DNA of 44,286 nt. Source: Microbacteriaceae bacterium (lineage in GTDB: Bacteria; Actinomycetota; Actinomycetes; Actinomycetales; Microbacteriaceae). The notes below the pieces were generated by a model. That model did no database searches. It saw only the letters and a list, made by a program, of their open reading frames with translations, and had not been told where the DNA came from. Shown piece after piece: positions 8,465-16,367 of this stretch; position 1 is the first letter of the stretch; every line of letters starts with the position of its first letter. The stretch covers positions 1-44,286 of the forward strand of contig JAODMW010000127.1 of the NCBI GenBank assembly GCA_025464815.1, given 5' to 3'. The position numbers and the translations under genes are program-made.

Positions 8465-8597
8465 GGTTGAGTAGGCCGCCCAGCGTTCTTGTGGGTTGAG
8501 TAGGCCGCCAGCGTTCTTGTGGGTTGAGTAGGCCGCCAGCGGCCGTATCGAAACCCGCCGGGCTACTCTGTCGATTTCGATACGCGCGCCATTCAAC
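8465..8597. repeat. REP-like palindromic repeat cluster
   Basis: Three head-to-tail copies beginning GGTTGAGTAGGCCGCC start at 8465, 8494 and 8522. The first two are 28-29 bp units ending in GCGTTCTTGTG; the third continues into a palindrome, GGCCGCCAGCGGCC, followed by GTATCGAAACC. An inverted, diverged copy lies at 8575-8597 (TTTCGATACGCGCG...TTCAAC). Together they make facing hairpins as in REP/BIME-like elements. The ALDH stop codon (8593-8595) lies inside the inverted copy. The same sequence skeleton recurs at 10672-10832. Confidence 0.85.
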
Positions 8598-9957
8598 GGG
8601 CATCCGAAATGAAGACGTTCTTGGTCTCGGTGAAGGCGGCAGCGGCATCCGGGCCGAGTTCGCGGCCGAGGCCGCTCTGCTTGAAGCCGCCGAACGGTGT
8701 CGAGTAGCGCACCGAGGAGTGGGAGTTCACCGAGAGGTTGCCGCTCTCGATGCCACGGGAGACACGGATGGCGCGGCCGACGTCGCGCGTCCAGATCGAG
8801 CCGCTCAGCCCGTAGTCACCCGCATTCGCGAGGGCGATGGCGTCGGCCTCGTCGTCGAAGGGCAGCACGGAGACGACGGGACCGAAGATTTCCTCTGTGA
8901 CGACGCGGTCACTCCGGGAGCCGGGAAGCAGTACCGTCGGCGGGAACCAGAAGCCCGGGCCATCCGGAGCACTGCCGCGAAAAGCGACCTGCGAGTCGTC
9001 GGGAACATAGGACCGCACCTTGGCGAGGTGTACCGCGGAGACGAGCGGCCCCATCTCGGTGGCTTCGAGACCGGGCGAACCGACCCGCACCCCCTTCACC
9101 GCCGGCTCGAGAAAATGCAGGAATTTGTCGAGAACACTGCGCTCGACGAGGATTCTGGAGCGCGCGCAGCAGTCTTGTCCTGCGTTTTCGAACACTGCGT
9201 AGGGAGCGGTCGCCGCGGCCTTCTCCAGGTCGGAGTCGGCGAACACGACGTTCGCGCTCTTCCCGCCGAGCTCGAGCGTCACGGCCTTCACCTGCGCGGC
9301 ACATCCCGCCATCACCTTCTTGCCGACGGCCGTCGAGCCGGTGAAGACGATCTTGCGCACATCCGGATGCGTGACGAAACGTTCGCCGACTACATCGCCT
9401 CGGCCGGGCAGCACCTGGAACAGCCCAGGCGGGAGCCCCGACTCGAGCGCGAGCTCGCCGAGCCGGATGGCGGTGAGCGGGGTCCACTCCGCCGGCTTGA
9501 GCAGCACGGCGTTGCCGGCGGCGAGCGCGGGAGCGAAACCCCAGCTCGCGATGGTCATCGGAAAGTTCCAAGGCACGATCACTCCGACGACACCCAACGG
9601 TTCGAGGAAGGTGACGTCGAGGCCTCCGGCGACAGGGATCTGCTTGCCGATCATCCGTTCTGGCGCGGCGGCGTAGTAGTCGAGCACGTCACGAACGTGC
9701 CCGGCCTCCCACCTGGCCTGGGTGATCGGATGCCCGGAGTTGGCCATCTCGAGCTGTGCGAGGTTCTCCAGGTCTCCGTCGACCGCGCGGGCGAATCGCC
9801 GCAAGCCCGCGGCGCGGTCGGCCGGAGCGAGTGCAGCCCACTTCCGCTGCGCCAGCAGGGCCCGCGTCACGGCGTAGTCCACCTGCTCGACGGTCGAATG
9901 TTCGACTTCCTGCAGCACGGTCTCGTCCGCCGGGTTCAACAGGGTGATACCGCTCAT
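8593..9957 (-). CDS. NAD(P)-dependent aldehyde dehydrogenase of the gamma-glutamyl operon
   Basis: This 454-residue ALDH-superfamily enzyme has the substrate-pocket motif VIVPWNFP, the NAD motif FTGSTAVGK, the general base in LELGGKSANVVF, the catalytic cysteine in FENAGQDCCARSR, and the late EEIFGPVV and PFGGFKQSGLGRE motifs. Its ATG overlaps the PuuD-like stop (ATGA), so the two are translationally coupled. In the Puu pathway the equivalent enzyme (PuuC) oxidises gamma-glutamyl-aminobutyraldehyde; here the probable substrate is a gamma-glutamyl-aldehyde, in the ethanolamine case gamma-glutamylacetaldehyde. The assignment of substrate is context-based. The last codons run into a palindromic repeat. 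Confidence 0.92.
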   Translation of the reverse strand: MSGITLLNPADETVLQEVEHSTVEQVDYAVTRALLAQRKWAALAPADRAAGLRRFARAVDGDLENLAQLEMANSGHPITQARWEAGHVRDVLDYYAAAPERMIGKQIPVAGGLDVTFLEPLGVVGVIVPWNFPMTIASWGFAPALAAGNAVLLKPAEWTPLTAIRLGELALESGLPPGLFQVLPGRGDVVGERFVTHPDVRKIVFTGSTAVGKKVMAGCAAQVKAVTLELGGKSANVVFADSDLEKAAATAPYAVFENAGQDCCARSRILVERSVLDKFLHFLEPAVKGVRVGSPGLEATEMGPLVSAVHLAKVRSYVPDDSQVAFRGSAPDGPGFWFPPTVLLPGSRSDRVVTEEIFGPVVSVLPFDDEADAIALANAGDYGLSGSIWTRDVGRAIRVSRGIESGNLSVNSHSSVRYSTPFGGFKQSGLGRELGPDAAAAFTETKNVFISDAR

Positions 9958-10694
9958 CTCATCGCCTTTCGCGCCGCATCCACGAGCCCCTGGAACAGCC
10001 GGAGGTCGTCCGGCGTCTGCTCGGGATGCCACTGCACGGCCACCCCGAACGGAACGCCCTGCAATTCCACCGCCTCGACGACGCCGTCGTCGCTGCGCGC
10101 GGTTACCCGAAGCCTCTCCGCCACGCGGTCGATGGCCTGGTGGTGGTAGACCTCCACCGAGAGCTCGTCGGTGCCGATCATGGTGCCCACTGCGCTGTCG
10201 GGTTCGGCCAGAACACCGACCATGCTGAATTCGCCGCCGCCGAGCTGGTACCTGTTTGAGCCGATGACCTCCGGCAGATGCTGGTGCAGCGTTCCGCCGA
10301 GGGTCACGTTGAGTATCTGGGCGCCGCGACAGATGCCGAGGAACGGCAGCTCCCTCTCGATCGCCGCGGTGAGCAGCGCACCCTCCCACGCGTCGCGGTC
10401 GGTGCGCGGTGCATCCGTGGTCTCATGCCGCTCCTGCCCGTAGAGTGCAGGGTCGACGTCTTTGCCGCCGGTGACGATAAGCCCGTCGAGACCGTCGAGC
10501 ACCCGGGCCGCGATTCCGGCGGAAACCGGCTGTGGCGGCAGCAGCACCGCTATGCCGCCCGCGCGGATCACGGCCTCGAAGTACAGCTTCGGCAGGAACG
10601 CCGCCGGCACGTCCCATACTCCGGTCTGCGCCTGTTCGAGATAGGTGGTCAGGCCGATGATGGGTGCAACCGTGGGTCGAGTAAGGCCGTCCAC
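9954..10694 (-). CDS. puuD: PuuD-like gamma-glutamyl amide hydrolase (class I glutamine amidotransferase fold)
   Basis: Conserved sequence begins at PIIGLTTYLEQAQTGVWD and includes the catalytic nucleophile elbow LGICRGAQILNVTLGG and the His-x-Glu site VQWHPEQ. The family (Peptidase C26; PuuD) hydrolyses gamma-glutamyl amides, releasing glutamate. Length is 246 residues from the GTG at 10694, close to the usual 250. The ORF track runs to 11039, but everything upstream is repeat and shadow sequence. The start is unusual: the nearest start codons are GTGs inside a 33-bp tandem repeat that encodes an in-frame AVDGLTRPAVA unit, at 10694, 10727 and 10760. I chose the one nearest the domain. No good Shine-Dalgarno sequence is visible. 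Confidence 0.88.
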   Translation of the reverse strand: MDGLTRPTVAPIIGLTTYLEQAQTGVWDVPAAFLPKLYFEAVIRAGGIAVLLPPQPVSAGIAARVLDGLDGLIVTGGKDVDPALYGQERHETTDAPRTDRDAWEGALLTAAIERELPFLGICRGAQILNVTLGGTLHQHLPEVIGSNRYQLGGGEFSMVGVLAEPDSAVGTMIGTDELSVEVYHHQAIDRVAERLRVTARSDDGVVEAVELQGVPFGVAVQWHPEQTPDDLRLFQGLVDAARKAMR

Positions 10695-10832
10695 GGCCGC
10701 CACCGCGGGTCGAGTAAGGCCGTCCACGGCCGCAACTGCGGGTCGAGTAAGGCCGTCCACGGCCTGTATCGAGGCCTCATCTATGCCGCGAGGAGGTCTC
10801 GATACAGGCCGTGAACGACCTACTCGACCCGC
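10672..10832. repeat. Tandem 33-bp repeats plus a 38-39-bp inverted repeat
   Basis: Three copies of the unit GGGTCGAGTAAGGCCGTCC + ACGGCC run at 10672-10704, 10705-10737 and 10738-10776. The third continues into TGTATCGAGGCC and is followed, after an 18-base loop, by an inverted copy at 10795-10832 (GGTCTCGATACAGGCCGTG...CTCGACCCGC), so a long hairpin forms between the synthetase stop and the PuuD-like start. The skeleton G-T-x-GAGTA, GGCCG...CGGCC, TATCGA matches the elements at 8465-8597. The 33-bp unit is a multiple of three and reads in frame with the downstream gene. Confidence 0.9.
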
Positions 10833-10839
10833 AGGCGTT

Positions 10840-12207
10840 TCAGAACCGCTCAAAACCGCGAACCCTCTCCCAGTCGGTGATCGCGGCATCGAAAGCCGCG
10901 ACCTCGATACGAGCGTTGTTGAGGTAATGCTCGACGACATCCGCGCCGAATGCCTCGCGGGCGATCTCGGACTGGCCGAACAGTCCGGCCGCTTCGCGGA
11001 GCGTCGACGGCACGCGAGGTGCATCGCTGTTGTAGGCATTGCCTTCCAGCATCGGCTCGAGCTCGAGCTCGTGCTCGATCCCGTAGAGGCCGCCGGCGAT
11101 GAGGGCCGCGACAGCCAGGTACTGATTCACGTCGCCGCCGGGCACTCGGTTCTCGACCCGCATGCCGAGACCATGGCCGACGACCCGCAGGCTGCAGGTG
11201 CGGTTGTCGAGTCCCCAGGCGACGGCGGTCGGCGCGAAGCTGCCGTCGACGTAACGCTTGTACGAGTTGATGTTGGGGGCGAAGAACAGGGTGAGTTCGC
11301 GCATCGTTTTGAGCTGGCCGGCGAGGAAGTGGCGGAACATCTTCGACATCCCGAGTTCGTCCGAAGAGTCGGCGAAGACCGCGCTGCCGTCCGTGCCGCG
11401 GAAGGAGATGTGGATATGGCACGAGTTGCCCTCGCGCTCGTTGTACTTCGCCATGAACGTCAGCGCCTTGCCGTGCTTGTCGGCGATCTCCTTCGCGCCG
11501 TTCTTGTAGATCGAGTGGTTGTCGCAGGTGGTGAGCGCGTCTTCGTAGCGGAACGCGATCTCCTGCTGGCCGAGGTTGCACTCGCCCTTGACGCCCTCGC
11601 AGTACATGCCGGCGCCCTCCATGCTGACGCGGATGTCGCGCAGCAGCGGTTCCATGCGCGTCGAGGCGAGCAGCGCGTAATCGATGTTGTAGTCGCTGGC
11701 CGGAGTCAATCCGACATATCCCCTGCTCCAGGCATCCCGATAGCTGTTGTCGAAGACGATGAACTCGAGCTCGGTGCCCACATAGGGCACGAGACCCTTC
11801 GCGGCGAGCCTGGCGATCTGTTTCTTGAGAATTTCGCGCGGAGCCGGGGGAACCGGGGTCTCGTCGAGCCAGGTGAGATCCGCCATGACGAGTGCAGTAC
11901 CGGGAAGCCATGGTAGGAGCCTCATCGTGGAGAGGTCGGGGATCATGGCCATGTCGCCGTAGCCCTTCTCCCACGACGAGATCCGGTAGCCGTCGACCGT
12001 GTTCATCTCGACGTCGACCGCGAGCAGGTAGTTGCAGCACTCGGCACCGTGCTGGCTGATCTCCTCCTTGAACAGGCGAGCGGATGCCCGCTTGCCGACC
12101 AGGCGACCCTGCATGTCGGTGAACGCGACGATGACAGTGTCGATCTCGCCGGCGTCGATGAGGGCATTGAGCTGGTCTGTGGTGAGCATTCCCGTGCGTA
12201 CGGTCAT
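10840..12207 (-). CDS. Glutamine-synthetase-like gamma-glutamyl-amine ligase (GlnA4/PuuA type)
   Basis: This 455-residue protein carries the GS catalytic set: the metal glutamates in GTELEFIVFD and NLGQQEIAFRYEDAL, the ATP-side NSCHIHIS, NINSYKRYVDGSFAP, DNRTCSLRVVG and ENRVPGGDVNQYL. It has the short, divergent layout of GS-like enzymes that ligate glutamate to an amine (PuuA for putrescine, GlnA4 for ethanolamine in Streptomyces), rather than GlnA. The ATG is preceded by GAGGAGAACGCG. It is the first gene of the minus-strand operon and divergent from an ethanolamine-type permease, which favours ethanolamine as the amine. That choice over polyamines is inference. Confidence 0.9.
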   Translation of the reverse strand: MTVRTGMLTTDQLNALIDAGEIDTVIVAFTDMQGRLVGKRASARLFKEEISQHGAECCNYLLAVDVEMNTVDGYRISSWEKGYGDMAMIPDLSTMRLLPWLPGTALVMADLTWLDETPVPPAPREILKKQIARLAAKGLVPYVGTELEFIVFDNSYRDAWSRGYVGLTPASDYNIDYALLASTRMEPLLRDIRVSMEGAGMYCEGVKGECNLGQQEIAFRYEDALTTCDNHSIYKNGAKEIADKHGKALTFMAKYNEREGNSCHIHISFRGTDGSAVFADSSDELGMSKMFRHFLAGQLKTMRELTLFFAPNINSYKRYVDGSFAPTAVAWGLDNRTCSLRVVGHGLGMRVENRVPGGDVNQYLAVAALIAGGLYGIEHELELEPMLEGNAYNSDAPRVPSTLREAAGLFGQSEIAREAFGADVVEHYLNNARIEVAAFDAAITDWERVRGFERF

Positions 12208-12393
12208 CGCGTTCTCCTCGTCGATCGGGTCAATCTCCGACCATTACACCACGAGCCGCCCGATCGATTCGAAGATGCCGTAACAAGTTATTTACATCTA
12301 AAGGTAGACAACAGGTACCAATAAACGGCAGGCTCATGCCCAAACCGCGCAGGCCCCCGCCTGCGCTTGAGCCAATCGTTCTGGGAGGAACGC
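12208..12393. promoter_or_regulatory. Divergent promoter region and structured leader
   Basis: The 186-bp gap feeds both the synthetase (minus) and the permease (plus). An AT-rich core at about 12280-12330 (TAACAAGTTATTTACATC) is the likely promoter zone. It contains two GntR-like half-site blocks, GGTAGACAA (12303) and GGTACCAA (12314). The permease leader holds a perfect 8-bp hairpin, GCGCAGGC-CCCC-GCCTGCGC (12347-12366), enclosed by an outer GGCTCA/TGAGCC pairing (12331-12336 with 12368-12373), ending about 8 bases before its GGGAGGAA ribosome site. The operator assignment is tentative. Confidence 0.55.
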
Positions 12394-13914
12394 ATGACCG
12401 ACAGCAACAGGAGCGTCTCCGGCGTCACGTATGCCAAGGCGGAGGCCGGATACTTCGAGAAACGGACCCTCAAACGTTCGGCCGGTGTGTGGGGTCTCTG
12501 GGGTCTCGGCATCGCAGCCGTCATCTCCGGTGACTTCTCAGGCTGGAACCTCGGCCTCGCAGCGTCCGGCTGGGGCGGCATGGTCGTCGCCTTCGTCATC
12601 GTGGTGGTCATGTACTTCGGGATGTTGTTCAGCATCGGCGAGATGTCGGCGGCCATGCCCCACACCGGCGGCGCCTACTCCTTCGCCCGAGCCGCGATGG
12701 GACCGTGGGGCGGCTTCGTCACCGGGCTTGCGGAGACCATCGAGTACGTGGCGACGACGGCGGTCATCGTCTACTTCTCCGCCGGCTATGCGAACGGCAT
12801 CACCGCCACCTTCGGTCTCGAACTGCCCACCTGGGTCTGGTGGATCATCCTCTACATCGTTTTCATCGCGCTCAACACGGCCGGTGCGTCGATCTCGTTC
12901 AAGTTCGCCGTGATCGTCTCGATCATCTCGATCGGAATCCTCGCGGTGTTCGCGATCGCCGCGCTCGTCTCTGGAGCCTTCAGCTTCGACCACCTCTTCG
13001 ATGTGAAACCGGATGCGGGCCAAAGCGCGTTCCTGCCCCACGGGCTCTTCCCGATCCTGCTCGTTCTGCCGTTCGCGATGTGGTTCTTCCTCGGCATCGA
13101 GGAGCTGCCGCTCGCGGCGGAGGAGGCACACAACCCGGCCAAGGACATCCCGAAGGCCGGCATCGTCGGCATGATCACCCTCGTCGTCTGCGGCGCCGTG
13201 GTGCTCCTACTCAACCCCGGAGTCAACGGCTCGAAAGCGCTGTCGACATCCGGCGAGCCCCTGCTCGACGGGTTCCGCGCCATCCTTCCCGATGGTCTCG
13301 CCGCGGTGCTCTCCGCTTTCGCGCTCATCGGCCTGCTCGCCTCGCTGCAGGGCATCATGTTCGCCTACGGGCGCAACATGTACTCGCTCTCGCGCGCCGG
13401 CTACTACCCGAAGGCGCTCTCGCTGACGGGCAAGCGCCAGACGCCGTGGGTCGCGCTCATCGTGGGCGCCGTCATCGGCTTCATCGCGATGATCATCGTC
13501 GACCTCACCGGTGGCGCCAGCGGTTCGGGCGGCGCGATCGTCCTGAACATCGCGGTCTGGGGCGCGGTGCTCTCCTACCTCCTGCAGATGATCTCCTTCG
13601 TCGTGCTTCGAAAGAGGTTCCCGAGCGCCAAACGGCCGTACAAGAGCCCCGTCGGCATCGTCGGTGCCGTGGTCGCGGGTGTCATCGCGGCAGTGACCTT
13701 CGTCGGATTTCTGCTCAACCCGCCCTTCCTGCCCGCCATCGTGGCTATCGCGGTCGTATATATCGTGATGCTCGTGCTGTTCGCGCTCTTCGGGCGCAAG
13801 CGTCTCGTGCTCTCACCGGAGGAGGAGTATGCGCTGAGCGGCGGGCTGCACGGCGATCCGCAGGCCGAAGGCTACGACGCCATGGAGAAAGAAGTCTTCG
13901 ACACGAAACTCTGA
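12394..13914 (+). CDS. eat: Ethanolamine-type APC permease
   Basis: This 506-residue protein has about twelve membrane segments of the amino acid-polyamine-organocation superfamily. AAVISGDFSGWNLGLAASGWGG, FSIGEMSAAMPHTGGAYSF and GLAETIEYVATTAVIVYF closely resemble ethanolamine permeases (EAT group), as does MWFFLGIEELPLAAEEAHNPAKDIP. The start at ATG 12394 is fixed by GGGAGGAA 6 bases upstream; the ORF track start at 12367 is too far up. It is divergent from the gamma-glutamyl ligase operon and should import the amine used by it. A basic amino acid or other amine substrate is possible but fits less well. Confidence 0.85.
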   Translation: MTDSNRSVSGVTYAKAEAGYFEKRTLKRSAGVWGLWGLGIAAVISGDFSGWNLGLAASGWGGMVVAFVIVVVMYFGMLFSIGEMSAAMPHTGGAYSFARAAMGPWGGFVTGLAETIEYVATTAVIVYFSAGYANGITATFGLELPTWVWWIILYIVFIALNTAGASISFKFAVIVSIISIGILAVFAIAALVSGAFSFDHLFDVKPDAGQSAFLPHGLFPILLVLPFAMWFFLGIEELPLAAEEAHNPAKDIPKAGIVGMITLVVCGAVVLLLNPGVNGSKALSTSGEPLLDGFRAILPDGLAAVLSAFALIGLLASLQGIMFAYGRNMYSLSRAGYYPKALSLTGKRQTPWVALIVGAVIGFIAMIIVDLTGGASGSGGAIVLNIAVWGAVLSYLLQMISFVVLRKRFPSAKRPYKSPVGIVGAVVAGVIAAVTFVGFLLNPPFLPAIVAIAVVYIVMLVLFALFGRKRLVLSPEEEYALSGGLHGDPQAEGYDAMEKEVFDTKL

Positions 13915-13930
13915 GACGAGAATCACCGGC

Positions 13931-13961
13931 ATGGGGTCGGCGGCGTGTCCTCCGGCCCCAT
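13931..13961 (+). terminator. Stem-loop after the permease gene
   Basis: ATGGGGTCGG (13931-13940) pairs with CCGGCCCCAT (13952-13961), with one G-T wobble, leaving an 11-base loop. It begins 17 bases after the permease stop. There is no T tract, as is usual in high-GC actinobacteria. Confidence 0.55.
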
Positions 13962-14020
13962 CGATCGTCGCAATCAATAATGAGGAAACGATCGTCCCGC
14001 GTGATTGAAGGTCAGCCGAC

Positions 14021-14461
14021 ATGTCCGATGCAGGAAAACGCACCCGCGAGGTCAGCTCAGCGGAGTACGAGGAGCTTCAGGAACTCGTCTATGAGCTTGT
14101 TCGCGAGCGCCTGATCGCCGCGATCGGTGCCGGGGGCATGTGGAGCATCGACTTCCGCAAGCCCGGCAACAGCGATACGGTCTTCGGCGAGACGGTGGCC
14201 GAGCGCCTCGCCTGGGACGTGGCCGCCCATATCGCCCCGCACCAGCCCGCCGCCAACGTGCATTCGGCCCAGCCGGTCGCTGAAGTGATCGACGAACGGC
14301 CCCTCGAGACAGCCTCGAGCACCGCCACCGTGCAATCTGCGGCATACGTCGCCCCGCCGGAGTGGGCGCGCTTCGCCCCGCCGACGACCAAGGCCGTGGA
14401 AATCGACCCGCCCGCTGCCGAAGTCCTCAAAGAGCACGCCTCGCAGCAACTGGTCGCATAG
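14021..14461 (+). CDS. Hypothetical protein
   Basis: This 146-residue protein starts at ATG with GAAGG about 9 bases upstream. The first 75 residues are a compact acidic helical region (SSAEYEELQELVYELVRERLIAAIGAGG) with a short GGMWSIDFRKPGNSD segment; the remainder is Ala/Pro/Glu-rich and probably unstructured. I recognise no family and no catalytic motif. It stands alone on the plus strand, downstream of the permease terminator and convergent with the small membrane protein gene 3 bases away. Codon use and frame bias look like those of its neighbours, so I take it as a real gene. Confidence 0.7.
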   Translation: MSDAGKRTREVSSAEYEELQELVYELVRERLIAAIGAGGMWSIDFRKPGNSDTVFGETVAERLAWDVAAHIAPHQPAANVHSAQPVAEVIDERPLETASSTATVQSAAYVAPPEWARFAPPTTKAVEIDPPAAEVLKEHASQQLVA

Positions 14462-14464
14462 GCC

Positions 14465-14956
14465 CTACACGCAGTACAGCGCCATCACGGCCAGGCCGGC
14501 CGCGGTCATCGTCACGGAAGCCACCCAGGTGGGCGCCGGGATCTTCTCACCGCCGTGCACCCGAAGGCCGAGCACGAGCAGCCGCAGCACCAGCCACAGC
14601 ACGCCGACGACGATCATCCCCGCGCCACGGTCGAGGCTCAGCAGGTGCTGGTGCTCCACGTCGCTCCCGGTTCCCCCGCCGCTGTGAGCCTCGCTCCCGA
14701 CCGCGATGACGAGCAATCCCGCCATGGCCCAGAAGTCCAGCAGGTGTTCCCAGCCGACGAGGTGCTTGCGTGCCACAGGCGCATAGGCGATGGCCGCTAT
14801 CATCAGCACACCCGCGCCGCCGAGACACCGCAGCGGCGAATGCGCACCGACCATGCTGGCGGCCATCACGGCCAGCATGATGCCGTGCGCGAGCACGCCA
14901 CCGAGCGGAATGCGCAGGGTGGGGCGCACGGCACTCGCCGCACGCCCCATGGTCAT
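14465..14956 (-). CDS. Small polytopic membrane protein of unknown function
   Basis: This 163-residue protein has about five hydrophobic segments, among them GVLAHGIMLAVMAASMVGA, WAMAGLLVIAVGSEA and MIVVGVLWLVLRLLVLGL. A histidine-rich loop (EAHSGGGTGSDVEHQH) lies between segments three and four and could bind metal; this is only an observation. The ATG overlaps the TGA of the aldehyde dehydrogenase by one base (TGATG), so the two are translationally coupled. No family was recognised. Confidence 0.72.
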   Translation of the reverse strand: MTMGRAASAVRPTLRIPLGGVLAHGIMLAVMAASMVGAHSPLRCLGGAGVLMIAAIAYAPVARKHLVGWEHLLDFWAMAGLLVIAVGSEAHSGGGTGSDVEHQHLLSLDRGAGMIVVGVLWLVLRLLVLGLRVHGGEKIPAPTWVASVTMTAAGLAVMALYCV

Positions 14957-16332
14957 CAGGCCTGCCAGATGGTCTTGATGTTCACGAACTCGCGGATGCC
15001 GAATGCCGACAGCTCGCGCCCGTAGCCGGAGTCCTTCACACCGCCGAAGGGCAGCCCGAAGAAGGATGCGCTGTTGCCGTTGACGAAGACGCCGCCGGAC
15101 TCGATCTCGTTCGTCAGTTTCTGGACTTCTGAGGGCTCAGAGGTCCAGACGCTCGATGCCAGCCCGAAGTCGGAGTCGTTGGAACGCTCGATGGCCTCCT
15201 CGATGCTCGACACCCGGTAGAGGCAGGCGACGGGGCCGAAGCACTCCTCGCGGTAGATACGCATCTCGGGTGTCACGCCGGTGAGAGTAGTGGCCGGATA
15301 GAACCAGCCGGGTCCGTCCGGGATCTCTCCGCCGACCAGCACGTTGGCGCCCTTGGAGCGTGCGTCTTCGACGAAGGCGTGCGCGTCGATCCGGCCCTGC
15401 TCGGTGGCCATGGGACCGAAGGAGGTTCCCTCGGCGAACGGGTCGCCCGGCTTCTGCCTGGCCATGTTCTCGAGGAACAGCCTCTCGAACTCGTCGTAGA
15501 CGTCGTCGTGGATGTAGAAGCGCTTGGCACAGATACAGCTCTGCCCGCTGTTCTGGACGCGCGAGTTGACACCGAACTCCGCCGCCTTCACGACATCCGC
15601 CGAGGGCATGACGACGAACACGTCGGTGCCACCGAGCTCGAGTACCGACTTCTTGATGTTGCGACCCGCAGCCTCGGCGACGGCGGCACCTGCGGCGACC
15701 GACCCGGTGAGGGTCACCGCCTTGATACGGCGGTCGTCGATGAGCTTGGAAGCGGCACCACCCTCGATGAGCAGGGTCTGGAAGGCGCCGGCAGGGAAGC
15801 CGGCACGCTCGAACAGTTCGCCGAGATAGAGGGCGCACTGCGGAACGCTCGACGAGTGCTTGAGCAGGCCGGTGTTGCCCGCCATCAGTGCGGGCGCGGC
15901 GAAGCGGATGACCTGCCAGAACGGGTAGTTCCACGGCATGACGGCGAGCACGGTGCCGATCGGCTGGTAGATGATCTTCGCGTCGGAGGCTCCCACCTCT
16001 TTCGGGTCGACCGGACGTTCCTCCGCGAGGTATTCCGCGGCGTGGTCCGCGTAGTGACGCATGCCGCGGGCGGACTTCGACACCTCGTACTTCGCCGTGC
16101 CGATCGTCTTGCCCATCTCGGTGGAGGCGAGGCCCGCTGCGAAGTCGAGCTCGGCATCCATGAGGTCTGCGGCCTTCCGCATCCACTCTGCACGCTGCTC
16201 GAAGGTGGTCGCCGCCATCAGAGCGTTGGCCCTGTCGGCGCGATCGAGGATCGCCTCTACCTCTTCGGCCGTATGCACATCGAAGGTCTTCTCGACCTCA
16301 CCCGTCGTCGGATTGATGGTTGCGATTGCCAT
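14956..16332 (-). CDS. Succinate-semialdehyde-type aldehyde dehydrogenase
   Basis: This 458-residue ALDH has the pocket motif VMPWNYPFWQ, the NAD motif TLTGSVAAGAAV, the base in LELGGTDVFVVM, the nucleophile in QNSGQSCICAKRF and the late motif EECFGPVA. Short length and ELGGTDVFVV match the Sad/YneI-type NAD-dependent succinate semialdehyde dehydrogenases; these feed 4-aminobutyrate or related carbon into the TCA cycle. The start MAIATINPTTGEVEKTF is preceded by AAGGAG. It follows the BadF-type kinase by 35 bp on the same strand, so it may be co-transcribed with the sugar/amine locus or serve the gamma-glutamyl pathway nearby. Its substrate is not certain. Confidence 0.88.
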   Translation of the reverse strand: MAIATINPTTGEVEKTFDVHTAEEVEAILDRADRANALMAATTFEQRAEWMRKAADLMDAELDFAAGLASTEMGKTIGTAKYEVSKSARGMRHYADHAAEYLAEERPVDPKEVGASDAKIIYQPIGTVLAVMPWNYPFWQVIRFAAPALMAGNTGLLKHSSSVPQCALYLGELFERAGFPAGAFQTLLIEGGAASKLIDDRRIKAVTLTGSVAAGAAVAEAAGRNIKKSVLELGGTDVFVVMPSADVVKAAEFGVNSRVQNSGQSCICAKRFYIHDDVYDEFERLFLENMARQKPGDPFAEGTSFGPMATEQGRIDAHAFVEDARSKGANVLVGGEIPDGPGWFYPATTLTGVTPEMRIYREECFGPVACLYRVSSIEEAIERSNDSDFGLASSVWTSEPSEVQKLTNEIESGGVFVNGNSASFFGLPFGGVKDSGYGRELSAFGIREFVNIKTIWQA

Positions 16333-16367
16333 GTCAAAACTCCTTCGTTTCTGGTGGTTCTGTTCCT

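Noticed and set aside
10672-10776. Three regular 33-bp repeats suggesting a CRISPR array
   Set aside because: Copies are contiguous with no spacers, palindromic like REP elements, and no cas genes are present.
12336-12533. 65-codon upstream ORF overlapping the permease start
   Set aside because: Lies across the leader hairpin, lacks a ribosome site and reads as an out-of-frame shadow of the permease.
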